In this document: positions 31,491 through 40,359 of the stretch, one piece after another
Layout of the letters: every line of letters begins with the position of its first letter
Position numbering within the stretch: the first letter of the stretch is position 1
Source of the DNA: Streptomyces liliifuscus
GTDB lineage: Bacteria > Actinomycetota > Actinomycetes > Streptomycetales > Streptomycetaceae
Assembly (NCBI RefSeq): GCF_016598615.1
Contig: NZ_CP066832.1
Span: forward strand, 248,001 to 312,000
Length of the DNA stretch: 64,000 nucleotides
Direction of reading: 5' to 3'
The notes under the pieces: generated by a model
The model's input: only the letters and a program-made list of their open reading frames with translations
The model's database searches: none
What the model was told of the DNA's origin: nothing
Made by a program: the position numbers and the translations under genes

Positions 31491-33734
31491 CTAGTAGTCG
31501 GATTCCGTGCACAGGACATCCTCGACGGGTTTCCCGCCGAGCTGGGTGATGCCCCGCGCGGTGAGGGAGGCAAGGATGCTGCTGCGCTCCGCGGCGGTGT
31601 GGCACACGATCCTGCTGGGAGCCTCGGCCCCCAGCAGGTCGATCCCGTTCCGGAACATGATTTCGTTGCTGCTGCCGGTGAACTTGGCGATCTTCATCGG
31701 GTCCCGTGTGATGGCCCCCGCGTTGTAGTTGTGGTGCGCGGGGTTGATGGCGCCGTAATGGTCGCCGTTGTAGGCGTAGTAGTCGCTGCGCTGCATGAGT
31801 ACGCTCGGGTCGTCCCAGATCAGCCGACCCCCACCGGGGGAGCTGGGCGTCTTCTTGACCCGCAGGAACACGCTGTTGGCGCCGCCGGTCATCTTGTCGG
31901 CCTGCTCGCTCAAGCCCAGTCCCCCGCCGATGCCCATCACGGCCCGCTTCTCCGTGGAGGCCAGGACCCCGACGCCGAGGAGACTGGCGAGATCGCCGCC
32001 GTTGAGGTTGTGGCTCAGTGACCGGCCCTTGAATGCACTCTGGATCTCCGCCTTCTTGCTGGTCACATCGAAGCGGGACCAGGTCAGCCACTTCCCTCCG
32101 GTCGAGGGCGTCGGCTCGTAGCCCGGGCTGGCCGCGAGTTCGGCGCCGCTGGAGAACCCGGAGGCCTTCGCGACGGCGTCTCGGACGACCTCGACCTTCA
32201 TGGGCAGCACCTTGTGGGATGCCTCCAGGTGGATTCTCTTCATGGCCGTCTGCAGCGCGTCGCTGTCGAGCCCCATGAGGGACTCCATGCGCTGGTGCAC
32301 GATCTCCTGGACCTGGAGATCCTGGAGTCCCTGGGCCGTCTCCATGGCGGCCTTCATGCCGGCGGAGCCCTCCAGCCCCTGGGCCTGGATGTTGTTCGCC
32401 AGGTACGTCCACTCGCCCTCGGCCGCGGTCATGGGCTTGTTCATCAGGTGCAGCTGTTCCAGCCGATCCACGAGGTCTTTGCCGTGGCCGGCGCCCGCAG
32501 GGGCGTGGACTTCAAGCTGTCCCCTCAGCGAGAACTCTGTGTTCGCCGGGTCGTTGTCCTTGTACGGGCGGTAGACGGCCTTCCAGCCGTCGCCCATGCC
32601 GATCTCGTACTCCGTGCCTTTGGCGGAAGAGCGGCTGACACCGTCCCAGGACGTCTGCCCGGTGGCCGGGTCGAGGTTCGCCTGGATCCTGCTGGCCTTG
32701 CGGACCGTCGCGGCGAGCGTGCCGGGCTCCGGATCCCCGTCGGGCACCGGTATCTGCTTGGTGACCATCTTGGTCGCGGTGATCTCGTAGGCGTCCATCC
32801 ACGGCATGACCGACCCGCCGTTGTCGATCTTGTCCTTCACAACGTCCAGCTGGTCCATGTAGTGCTGGGCCATGGCTTTCTCGTCGTCGCTGATCGACGG
32901 GTCGTTGAGGACGGCGGAGACCGCGTCGACGGCCGCCTGGTGCTTGGCGATCGACGCGTCCGACATCGGCAGGCCGCCCTTGAGCTTGTGCTGCACGGAG
33001 GTGATTGCGGTCTTGGTCAGCTCGGCCAGCTTCTTCTCCTTGTCGAGGTCGAGGCGCTCCTTGACCTCTTCCTCGACCTGGATCTCCTCCATGTGCGTGC
33101 CGGGGATACTCAGCGCGTCGAGGAGCTTCTCCTCGGCCTCCTCGGATATGTGCGTAAGCAGCACCTCCCGCGGCCCGTCCGGCGAGTCGTAGGCGACCAG
33201 GGTTGCTTCGGAGTTGATGAAGTCGTCCCCACCCACCAGAATCGGCGTCCCGGTGGGCTCGCCCACCGGAGGCGCCGCCGGCACCGGGGTCAGCGGGGGG
33301 TCCGTCTCCTCCTCTTCCTCCTCGACCTCCTCGATGTCCTCGGCCTGGAGCAGCACGTCTTCCTCCGCCGACGGCTCCTCACCGCTGCTCTGCAGCTCCC
33401 CCTCGGCGGACGCCTCCTGGGCCTCTTCCTCAGACGGCGCGGCGGCCGCAACAGGCTCGGGCTCAGATTCGGTGCCCAGGAGCCCATCGAGCTCCGCCAG
33501 CGGGTCCTCGTCGACAGGAGGTTCCGCAGGGGAAGCCGGCTCGGCAACAGGCTCAGGCAGCTCGGGCACCTCGAACGCCGCCTCCCCCGAAGCCCCCGCG
33601 GACACGCCCGCCAGGTCGGCCCCCTCACCGGCCACCGGCGCACCGGTGATGTCCAACGGGGCGGCAGGGGCCTCGGCGAGCGCGGTGGGGCTGACCGCGT
33701 AACTCTGGTGGCTCGACTTCGATCCGGTTCCCAT
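31491..33734 (-). CDS. Giant protein with shared leader and C-terminal ADP-ribosyltransferase-like domain
   Basis: 747 aa. The leader MGTGSKSSHQSYAV is almost identical to that of the 872-aa neighbour. Residues about 15-160 are an acidic, Glu/Pro/Ala-rich linker. Residues 573-747 resemble the ADP-ribosyltransferase domain found at the end of phage MuF-like proteins: STEKR (593-597), SEQADKMTGGANSVFLRV (608-626), RSDYYAYNGDHYG (649-661) and SSNEIMFRNGIDLL (688-701), with Glu691 as the likely catalytic Glu. The ATG overlaps the stop of the kinase-like gene. A role as a protein delivered with or alongside DNA is inferred. Confidence 0.7.
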   Translation of the reverse strand: MGTGSKSSHQSYAVSPTALAEAPAAPLDITGAPVAGEGADLAGVSAGASGEAAFEVPELPEPVAEPASPAEPPVDEDPLAELDGLLGTESEPEPVAAAAPSEEEAQEASAEGELQSSGEEPSAEEDVLLQAEDIEEVEEEEEETDPPLTPVPAAPPVGEPTGTPILVGGDDFINSEATLVAYDSPDGPREVLLTHISEEAEEKLLDALSIPGTHMEEIQVEEEVKERLDLDKEKKLAELTKTAITSVQHKLKGGLPMSDASIAKHQAAVDAVSAVLNDPSISDDEKAMAQHYMDQLDVVKDKIDNGGSVMPWMDAYEITATKMVTKQIPVPDGDPEPGTLAATVRKASRIQANLDPATGQTSWDGVSRSSAKGTEYEIGMGDGWKAVYRPYKDNDPANTEFSLRGQLEVHAPAGAGHGKDLVDRLEQLHLMNKPMTAAEGEWTYLANNIQAQGLEGSAGMKAAMETAQGLQDLQVQEIVHQRMESLMGLDSDALQTAMKRIHLEASHKVLPMKVEVVRDAVAKASGFSSGAELAASPGYEPTPSTGGKWLTWSRFDVTSKKAEIQSAFKGRSLSHNLNGGDLASLLGVGVLASTEKRAVMGIGGGLGLSEQADKMTGGANSVFLRVKKTPSSPGGGRLIWDDPSVLMQRSDYYAYNGDHYGAINPAHHNYNAGAITRDPMKIAKFTGSSNEIMFRNGIDLLGAEAPSRIVCHTAAERSSILASLTARGITQLGGKPVEDVLCTESDY

Positions 33735-36352
33735 CAGCTACCACCGCCGTGCTTGAGGGAGGCGCCGGAGGGCAGGCCCAGCTGCTGGACGAAGAAGTCG
33801 GAGAAGTTCTCGCGCAAGTTGTTCTTCCTCTCTACGGCGTGGTCCAGGAACGCCGTGGCGATCTGGTCATGCGTGACCTGGGATTGCGGGATCTTCAGGG
33901 CTTTGGCCGCCCGGCTGCGCATCTGCGGGACCCAGGCCACACCGGATTTGGCGCCCTCGTACGCGGTGGAGTGCAGGACGGAGCGCAGCTGTGCGTCCGG
34001 CATGGACTCGAACTTCTTGATCACCGGGTGTGCGGCGGCTGGATTGATCTTGACGCCGTTGGCAAGGCCGCCCGAGAGCGCCGCCTGATAGAGCTTCTGG
34101 TGGATGGGAGTGACCCCGTTGGGGTCGTAATTGACCGAGAGCTTGTCCGCACCGAAGAACTTGTACGACTGGCCGTGATCAATTTGCACCAGTCCTCCAG
34201 ATGGCGTCTGGAGCCAGTTGTCCTGGTAGCCGTCGTGATCGCTGATGAGCCACGAACCCACGTGCGACCGCACGATGGTGTCCACCTGGGTCTGTGTCCA
34301 CTGGCTCGGGCTGGAGGTGAACGGCTTGGCGCCCTGCAGCAGCGGCTGGACAGAGCCGGCTGTGCCGTCCTTGGTCTTGTGGTGGTAGACCGGCACCGAC
34401 GGGACGCCGCTCAAGGCCAGGATCTGGGATGCGGCGGCCTCGGTGTGGCCCAGTGCGCCGCCATGGTTGTGATCGGCCTTGAACATCCACGGCGATCCGT
34501 CCGGGGCGGCATGGATGGTCTTGGCGTGTATCCCTCCGAGGTGGGACGCCGTCGTGCCGGCGCCGAAGGTCCAGCTGGCGACCTCCTTGGCGTCGACGCG
34601 GGCCGGCAGGTCCTGGTTGGTCGCCTTGGCGTGCTGGACGGCAGCCATCATGGCCTGGACGTTGGCGTTGAACGAGCCCGGCTTCGGTGCCTTCACCGGC
34701 TTCGCCGCAGGCGCGGCCGGCTTCGCCGCCGAGCCGGTGCCCTTCGCCGGCAGTTTGCTCGCCAGAGCCTGGACCGCCTCGTCCGACGCCAACCCGTCAT
34801 CGGGCTTCGTCGAAGGGGCCGCGGCGGCTGCCGCCTTGGCGGCCTTGGCCGCCTCCTTCTTCGCGACGTCCGCGTTGACCTTGTCCTTGATGGCCTGCTG
34901 GTCGTACTTCTTGTTGAAGCTCGCGGCTATGTAGTTCTGGACCTGGGCACGAGTGGCCTTGGCGTTGTTGTCCATGCCCAGCTCGCCCGCGACGGTGCGC
35001 AGGTCGGAGAGCTTCTGCTTCGCGGCCCACGACTTGAAGTCGCTGGTCAGATCGCCGGGGTGAAGGTACTTCCCAGGTCCGAGAGCCGGGTGCTCTGCGT
35101 ACGGGGTATCGCTGGCACCGCCTTGCTGGGTGTAGGGGTACCAGGCGTTCACGTCCGTCTGCATGTCCCGGACGTCGCCGGCGTTCTTCGCCCACGCGGC
35201 GATCGCCTGCGGCGCGCCAGGGTCGCCCGCCGGCGGCAGGTTCAGCGGCTGGTCGCCACCGGGAGCCATCGCGACGTGGGCGGCGTAGCCGGCGTCGAGG
35301 TTCGCCAGCTGCTCCTGCCGCTTGGCCGCAAGGGCCTTCAGCGACTGCACTTCGCTCTCGGGTGTGCTCGGCCGCATCAGTGCCACGAGCTGGTGACCAC
35401 CGAGGTGCATCGCCTCGGTCTCGCTCAGCTGCCCCGAAGCGAGAGCCTGCTGCACCAGAGGCTGGACGTCCTTCGCGTGCACGTACGTGTGGTTGAGAGC
35501 CTCGTCGACCGCAGACTTGGCCTCGGCCTTGGCCTTGGTCAGGTCCTCGCCGAGCTCGGGACAGTCGGCCGACGCCAGCTTCTGCTCGGCCGCGAGCATC
35601 GTGTGCAGGGCCTCGGCCCTCTGTTCCTGAGCTTGAGGCCCGTAGGTCTTCTTCGCCTCGTTCCAGGCGTCGATCGACGCGGTCACTGCCTGGGCGGAGG
35701 AGGCGACCTCGTCCGGCGTGGCCTTCCATACGCCGCCGCTGACGGGCGGCTCGGTGCCCTCGATCTCGTGCAGGTCGGCGAGCGTCATTCCGCCGACCGT
35801 CTTGCCGGCGAGCAGCTCGTTGTACCGGCTGAGCGCGGCGGCCTGGATCTTGGCCTTGGACGGAATGTCGCCCGGGTACGCCGGGTCGAGCCAGTGGACC
35901 AAGGGATGCTGGCCCTTGCCGGACAGGCCCAACAGCGCGGGGTGCTCGAAGCCCTTGGCCTCGGCGATCTCGCGCAGGTCGTCCTCGTCGAGCGAGTTCA
36001 GATAGGCCAGCGTCTGCGCCTTCAGTGCCTTGGTGTGGGCCTCGATCTCCTCGTCGGAGGCGCCCGCCTCCTTCAGCTTCTCGATGGCCTCCTGAGCCTG
36101 CTCGACCTGGCCGACGAAGAGGTCGTAGCGCTCGACGGGATCCGTCGGGACCTCGTCTTCGGGGTCGACGGCGAACGGCGGGTCGGCGATCTCCTCCATG
36201 AGGTTCATCGCCACCAGGAGGTCGGCCTTGGCCTGGACCTCCTCGTCGGACATCGGCTCCGCGGGCGCCTCGGCCACCACGTCGTCCGCTTCGGACGCCG
36301 TGGTGGGCCCGACAGCGTAGGAGGCGTGCGAGGACTTGCTGCCGGTGCCCAT
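33734..36352 (-). CDS. Giant protein with shared leader and C-terminal PI-kinase/HipA-like kinase domain
   Basis: 872 aa. The leader MGTGSKSSHASYAV is shared with the downstream protein. A long helical and Ala/Lys/Pro-rich middle follows. Residues 604-790 carry kinase-like motifs: SPWMFKAD (Lys625), GHTEAA (Glu638), SDHDGYQDNWL (Asp707, Asn712) and QIDHGQSYKF (Asp725), the K/E pair plus D....N and DHG metal ligands of the PI3/4-kinase and HipA group. No signal peptide or membrane helix. It overlaps genes on both sides by a few bases. It could phosphorylate proteins or lipids; the substrate is unknown. Confidence 0.7.
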   Translation of the reverse strand: MGTGSKSSHASYAVGPTTASEADDVVAEAPAEPMSDEEVQAKADLLVAMNLMEEIADPPFAVDPEDEVPTDPVERYDLFVGQVEQAQEAIEKLKEAGASDEEIEAHTKALKAQTLAYLNSLDEDDLREIAEAKGFEHPALLGLSGKGQHPLVHWLDPAYPGDIPSKAKIQAAALSRYNELLAGKTVGGMTLADLHEIEGTEPPVSGGVWKATPDEVASSAQAVTASIDAWNEAKKTYGPQAQEQRAEALHTMLAAEQKLASADCPELGEDLTKAKAEAKSAVDEALNHTYVHAKDVQPLVQQALASGQLSETEAMHLGGHQLVALMRPSTPESEVQSLKALAAKRQEQLANLDAGYAAHVAMAPGGDQPLNLPPAGDPGAPQAIAAWAKNAGDVRDMQTDVNAWYPYTQQGGASDTPYAEHPALGPGKYLHPGDLTSDFKSWAAKQKLSDLRTVAGELGMDNNAKATRAQVQNYIAASFNKKYDQQAIKDKVNADVAKKEAAKAAKAAAAAAPSTKPDDGLASDEAVQALASKLPAKGTGSAAKPAAPAAKPVKAPKPGSFNANVQAMMAAVQHAKATNQDLPARVDAKEVASWTFGAGTTASHLGGIHAKTIHAAPDGSPWMFKADHNHGGALGHTEAAASQILALSGVPSVPVYHHKTKDGTAGSVQPLLQGAKPFTSSPSQWTQTQVDTIVRSHVGSWLISDHDGYQDNWLQTPSGGLVQIDHGQSYKFFGADKLSVNYDPNGVTPIHQKLYQAALSGGLANGVKINPAAAHPVIKKFESMPDAQLRSVLHSTAYEGAKSGVAWVPQMRSRAAKALKIPQSQVTHDQIATAFLDHAVERKNNLRENFSDFFVQQLGLPSGASLKHGGGS

Positions 36353-36753
36353 CAGCCGTCACCCCTCGGTGGGAGCGCAGGGATGACCTCGACGAGCAGT
36401 CCGTCCAGAACGAGGTCGGCGGCGTGCGTGAGGTCGAGCGCACCCTCTGGAACGTCGGCGGGCTCGAGCGAGCACGCGCCGCCGGACTGCGCGATCCAGC
36501 GCTCGATGTCCTTGTTGGTCGTGGTCTCGCCCAGGCGCTCGCGCCAGGGATCGGCCTGCTCGTAGACAAGGGGGACCCAGCGCACGACCCGCTCGGCCGG
36601 CTGCCGGCCCTCGTCGAGGCCGAGCACGGCGACGGGGTCGACGGGGAGGCCGAGTCCGGGGTGCCAGACGAGCAGGATCCACAGTCGCCAGGCCGGAGCG
36701 GCCGGTGACGGCTCCGCCGTCTCGGCATCGGTGGGGTTGGGTTCAGTCGTCAC
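36352..36753 (-). CDS. Hypothetical small protein heading the giant-protein operon (133 aa)
   Basis: Not recognised. Start GTG was chosen for GGGAGGAG 5 nt upstream; an earlier GTG lies in the operator element. The chain has a Trp-rich segment (PAWRLWILLVWHPGLGLPVDPVAVLGL) and a C-terminal ALDLTHAADLVLDGLLVEVIP. It overlaps the start of the kinase-like gene, so it is likely translated with it. A chaperone or adaptor for the giant proteins is possible. Confidence 0.55.
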   Translation of the reverse strand: MTTEPNPTDAETAEPSPAAPAWRLWILLVWHPGLGLPVDPVAVLGLDEGRQPAERVVRWVPLVYEQADPWRERLGETTTNKDIERWIAQSGGACSLEPADVPEGALDLTHAADLVLDGLLVEVIPALPPRGDG

Positions 36754-36777
36754 GGAGGCTCCTCCCGAAGGTGCTTT

Positions 36778-36817
36778 CACCTGCTACAGGTGTGGGAGGA
36801 GCCGCCGGTGTGACAGT
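36778..36817 (-). promoter_or_regulatory. 40-bp transfer operator, copy I
   Basis: CACCTGCTACAGGTG, 14 nt, GGTGTGACAGT on the plus strand. It lies 25 bp before the start of the giant-protein operon. The left part is a perfect 6-bp inverted repeat around CTA. The minus-strand transcript could fold it into a hairpin just upstream of the ribosome site. Confidence 0.8.
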
Positions 36818-36832
36818 GCGGGCGAAGAAGTT

Positions 36833-37948
36833 TCAGCGGCTGGGCAGGAGCGAGGCCATGTACTGGACGGTCGCGGCGAAGGCGTCCTCGGTCCGGGCGT
36901 GGACGTCTTCGCGCCCGTTGGCGGTCATCACCGCGCCGTGCAGGGCGTATTGGTGGGGGTTCTGGGAGATCAGGGTCAGCCTGGGGCCGAAGATCTGGGC
37001 CATCTCGGCGATGCGGTTGGCCCGGGACAGGCCGGTGAGGATGACCGGCATGTCGTCGGGGAGGTTCTCGGCCAGGAAGTGCAGGCCGGGCCGCTCCCAG
37101 CTGTCCCAGTCGGCGTTGTCGCGGACGGTCTGCACGTTGATGGCGATGCCGGCCGGCTGGGTGTCCTCGATCCAGGAGAGGTAGCGCTGGAGGTCCTCGA
37201 GCCGGAACCAGTACACGTTCGGCACGACGTTCACGCCGGCCTCGGCGAACTCCTGCGCGAGCAGGAGCGATCGGCGCATGTTGAGCAGGTGCTCGGTGCG
37301 CGGCCAGTCCCCGTAGATGCTGTAGTTGCACGAGAGGACCAGGTCCCATTCCTGCTCCGCGATCCGCTCGACGAGCCTGTCGCGGCCGCGGCGGGTCCAG
37401 AAGGCCTCGACGAGCGGGTCCTCGCCGTAGCCGACCAGCACGGCCTTCTGGTGGTCCCCGAGGGCGAGGGCCTGGCGGGCGGTCTGCTCGGTGAACCGCT
37501 TGTAGAGCGTGTGGGTGTCGGGCGAGAACACGCGCCGCAGACCGACTCCGTAGGCAGGCCAGTTCAGGCTGGCGTCGAGCTTGGCGACCGCGGAGCCGTC
37601 GGTCATGGGGATGAAGGCGGGCAGGCCGTCGGGCAGCGTGCTGTCGACGGTGATGTCGTCGAAGGTCAGGGTGCCGCCGACGTCCGCCATCCACCCGGCT
37701 ATGTCGGTCCGGCTCCCGCACCGGATCGGGCACTTGCGGGTCACGCACGCGTTCGCCGGAGCGTCCGCCTCGGCCGCCGAGCACCCGCAGAACCGGCAGT
37801 CGGAGTTCTGGCCGGTGCACAGGGGCTCGACGGTCGCCGGGCCGCCCCGGCCGTCGGGCCCGGCGTAGAAGGCGCAGCTGTTGCAGTCGCAGCCTCGGCC
37901 CGGAAGGGGCACGCCGACGGTCGGGATGGGCAGGGAGACACTGGTCAT
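36833..37948 (-). CDS. DUF4417 family protein
   Basis: 371 aa. The N-terminus is Cys-rich (GCDCNSCAFY, CRFCGCS, CVTRKCPIRCG), suggesting bound zinc or an Fe-S cluster. The core LVLSCNYSIYGDWPRTEHLLNMRRSLLLAQEFAEAGVNVVPNVYW and IAINVQTVRDNADWDSW look like a TIM-barrel-like fold, as in DUF4417. It overlaps the ParB-like gene by 4 nt and is the last gene of its operon. The function of the family is unknown; it often occurs beside plasmid partition genes. Confidence 0.65.
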   Translation of the reverse strand: MTSVSLPIPTVGVPLPGRGCDCNSCAFYAGPDGRGGPATVEPLCTGQNSDCRFCGCSAAEADAPANACVTRKCPIRCGSRTDIAGWMADVGGTLTFDDITVDSTLPDGLPAFIPMTDGSAVAKLDASLNWPAYGVGLRRVFSPDTHTLYKRFTEQTARQALALGDHQKAVLVGYGEDPLVEAFWTRRGRDRLVERIAEQEWDLVLSCNYSIYGDWPRTEHLLNMRRSLLLAQEFAEAGVNVVPNVYWFRLEDLQRYLSWIEDTQPAGIAINVQTVRDNADWDSWERPGLHFLAENLPDDMPVILTGLSRANRIAEMAQIFGPRLTLISQNPHQYALHGAVMTANGREDVHARTEDAFAATVQYMASLLPSR

Positions 37949-39288
37949 GCTGCTTCGCTTCCTTCGGTGGTTGCATCGTGGTCCGTCGCGCCGTCGGCGG
38001 TGGCGCCTTCGAGGTGGTCGTGGAGCTCGCGCAGGGCAAGGCGCAGGGAGCCGCGGTCGTACCGCGCGATCTCCTTGCCGGCCCGGACCTCGGCCAGCAG
38101 CCCGCGGATGCCGTCCAGGGCGGTACGGATCGTGTTCGACTCCACCGCCGGACGACTCGGGGCGGTGTCGGCCGGCATCGCTTCTGCGGCGGCTTCCGCT
38201 GGCGCCGTCGGCTGCATCGGATGGCCCAGCTCAGCGATCTCTGCCCCTTCATCCGCGCCGAGGGCCGACGGAACAGCAGCGTCATCGCCTTCGTCGGTCT
38301 CCTCCTGGTCCTCAGCGCGGGTGGGGACCCGGGTGAGCTTCGCCCGGCGGTCGGCGTTCGCCGCGTCCTGCCGTTCCTCGGCTTCGGTGATGATCTCTTC
38401 TGGTCCGAGCTCGGGCTCCTCCAGGCCGACGTTCACGGCGGTCGGGAGCAGGTGGAGCCGCTTGGAGGACTTCAAGGCTGCCCAGATGCCCTCGGCAGCC
38501 TGTGCCCGGCCGTTGCGGAGCTCGGCGAATCTGATCCTCGTGTTCAGGCGGATCGCGGCTTCGTCCATCTCCTCGGTGAGGTCACGCGGCAGCGCGCGGA
38601 AGGCCCGTACGAGTTCACTGGCCTTGCGCTCGTTGAGCTGCAGCCCCAGGCGGTCCAGCACCTCGCTCCAGGGGGCGGCGCAGGAACTGTCGGTGCCGCG
38701 GATCTTCTCCAGGGCAAGGAAGCGTTCGGCCGGGTCGGGGATCGCGTAGACCTCTTGCGGCACGGGCTTGCCGGCCTTGAGGAGCTTGCCGACGAGGATG
38801 GCGCACCGCTGGTACAGCAACGCGGCGGCCTGCTCCCCGGGCCGGAGGGGCTCGCGGGCGAAGTTCTCGACGAAGCGCCACATGTGACGCTCCTCCTCGG
38901 ACAACGGGCCCGGGCAGACCACGGCCGGCAGCGCCTGGAAGTGCGGGTTCTCCGGCCGGTTGACGGCGCCCCAGCGCATCGCGCGCAGGCGGCGCTCCCC
39001 GGTGACCAGGCGGATTGTCGGCGCCTTGCCGTCGACGACGATCTCCTCGGCCAGGACCGGCTCCAGGAGGCCGATGACGGACATGGAGGAGATCAGGTCG
39101 GCGAGTTCGGAAGGTGGCAGGGTGTCGGAGGGGTTGCGGGCGTGGGGCTCAGTGAAGGGGGCGCCCTGGCCACGTAGCGGCAGCATCTCGAATCGCCGCT
39201 GCCGCAGCTTGACGCTGCGGTGCAGGATCTCGGTGAGCCGGATCATGCTCCCGCCGTCCGGCGGAGCCTCGAACGAGGTACTGGTCAT
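37945..39288 (-). CDS. ParB-like nuclease-domain protein
   Basis: 447 aa. The ParB N-terminal domain is read from LADLISSMSVIGLLEPVLAEEI, RLVTGERRLRAMRWG and MWRFVENFAREPLRPGEQAAAL. A helical middle (RLGLQLNERKASELVRAFRALPRDLTEEM) may be a DNA-binding HTH. The C-terminal 150 residues are acidic and low complexity. No ParA partner is in the window, so it may serve transfer or plasmid-specific DNA binding rather than partition. Confidence 0.75.
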   Translation of the reverse strand: MTSTSFEAPPDGGSMIRLTEILHRSVKLRQRRFEMLPLRGQGAPFTEPHARNPSDTLPPSELADLISSMSVIGLLEPVLAEEIVVDGKAPTIRLVTGERRLRAMRWGAVNRPENPHFQALPAVVCPGPLSEEERHMWRFVENFAREPLRPGEQAAALLYQRCAILVGKLLKAGKPVPQEVYAIPDPAERFLALEKIRGTDSSCAAPWSEVLDRLGLQLNERKASELVRAFRALPRDLTEEMDEAAIRLNTRIRFAELRNGRAQAAEGIWAALKSSKRLHLLPTAVNVGLEEPELGPEEIITEAEERQDAANADRRAKLTRVPTRAEDQEETDEGDDAAVPSALGADEGAEIAELGHPMQPTAPAEAAAEAMPADTAPSRPAVESNTIRTALDGIRGLLAEVRAGKEIARYDRGSLRLALRELHDHLEGATADGATDHDATTEGSEAA

Positions 39289-39324
39289 GGCGCTGCTTCC
39301 TTCAGGGCCGCGGGGAGCGGCCGG

Positions 39325-40359
39325 TCACTTCGTGGCGAGGTAGAGGTCGGTGGGGGCGGGCCGGGTGGCCGGAGTGCCACGCAGCAGCGGGGTGAAGATC
39401 GGGGCGAAGGGCCCGTGTTCCTGGAGCTGCTGCAGGGTGGTGACGCCGATGTTGATGTCGCCCTTGAGCCGGCTGAGGCGGACGTCCGCACCGGCGCGCG
39501 TGTAGAGGTCCTCGGTGCGCGCGGCCAGCCGTTGCGGGCGCCGGTCCGGCTCCCCGGCCTTCGGCGGCGCCGCGTCGAGAACAACCAGGACCCGGGGAAA
39601 GACCGGGTAGTTGTACATCCACGCCGGCCTGGTCGCATTCGGGGTGCGTCGCGTGCGATCCGCGCTCTGCGGGACGTACTCGTACAGCCGGCCGTACGCC
39701 TGCAGCTTCGCGGCGAGCCGCGCGGAGGTCATCGTGGCGCGGTCGAGTTCGACGAAGAAGCTGAGCATGGTGCGCCGCCCGTTCTCCACGTGCACGTAGT
39801 TGAGGACGGCGTCGCTGATGACGTGGTCGTCCTCGAAGCGTCGTTGGCCGTCGCGGATCCGGTTGGCGACTTCGGGGGTCCAGTCCAGCGGCCCGCACTC
39901 GTGCCCCAGCCGACGCGCCCACTCGACGAAGGCGACCCCGACCTCGTTCACCGCGAGCGTGTGCGCCTGCCGGGCGCCGGCGACGGACTCGGGCGTCACC
40001 CGGTACGGCCGCGCGGGCAGTTCGCCGGCCTCCTCCACGGACTCGGCGCCGGCTTCGGTGAGGAACCACAAGAACGGCTGGCTCTGCACCCGCCCGCGGC
40101 CGCCTGGCCCTTGGGCCCGGATCCGGTCGACCAGTCCGGCCTGGAGCAGCTCGGCGAGCTGCCAGCGCAGGTACACGGGGCGGGCCGGCCGCTTCTCCGG
40201 CAGGGTCAGCAGCACGTGGAGCTGGTGGGTGGAGAGCACCCGGTGCTGGTACAGCAGCTCCAGGACCTCGCCGCCGATCGCGTGGAAGCTGCGCGTGGGT
40301 GACGCGAAGCTACGCGTAGGCGCCGCCGCGGCGGCCGCTTCGACAGGGGACAGAGTCAT
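39325..40359 (-). CDS. Replication-relaxation family protein
   Basis: 344 aa. LYQHRVLSTHQLHVLLTL followed by YLRWQLAELLQAGLVDRIR and FLWFLTEAGAESV is a winged-helix domain typical of the Replic_Relax family found beside transfer ATPases in actinobacterial elements. A later region with HECGPLDWTPEVANRI, SFFVELDRATM and FPRVLVVLDAA looks like a nuclease-type or relaxase-like fold. No classical HUH relaxase was seen in the window, so this may be the DNA-processing protein. Overlaps the coupling ATPase stop by 4 nt. Confidence 0.75.
   Translation of the reverse strand: MTLSPVEAAAAAAPTRSFASPTRSFHAIGGEVLELLYQHRVLSTHQLHVLLTLPEKRPARPVYLRWQLAELLQAGLVDRIRAQGPGGRGRVQSQPFLWFLTEAGAESVEEAGELPARPYRVTPESVAGARQAHTLAVNEVGVAFVEWARRLGHECGPLDWTPEVANRIRDGQRRFEDDHVISDAVLNYVHVENGRRTMLSFFVELDRATMTSARLAAKLQAYGRLYEYVPQSADRTRRTPNATRPAWMYNYPVFPRVLVVLDAAPPKAGEPDRRPQRLAARTEDLYTRAGADVRLSRLKGDINIGVTTLQQLQEHGPFAPIFTPLLRGTPATRPAPTDLYLATK

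Noticed and set aside
32214..36565. Very long plus-strand frames (624 and 938 codons) opposite the giant proteins
   Set aside because: The minus-strand frames carry the shared leader, ATGA overlaps and ART/kinase motifs. The plus frames are Arg/Leu-rich complements without motifs.
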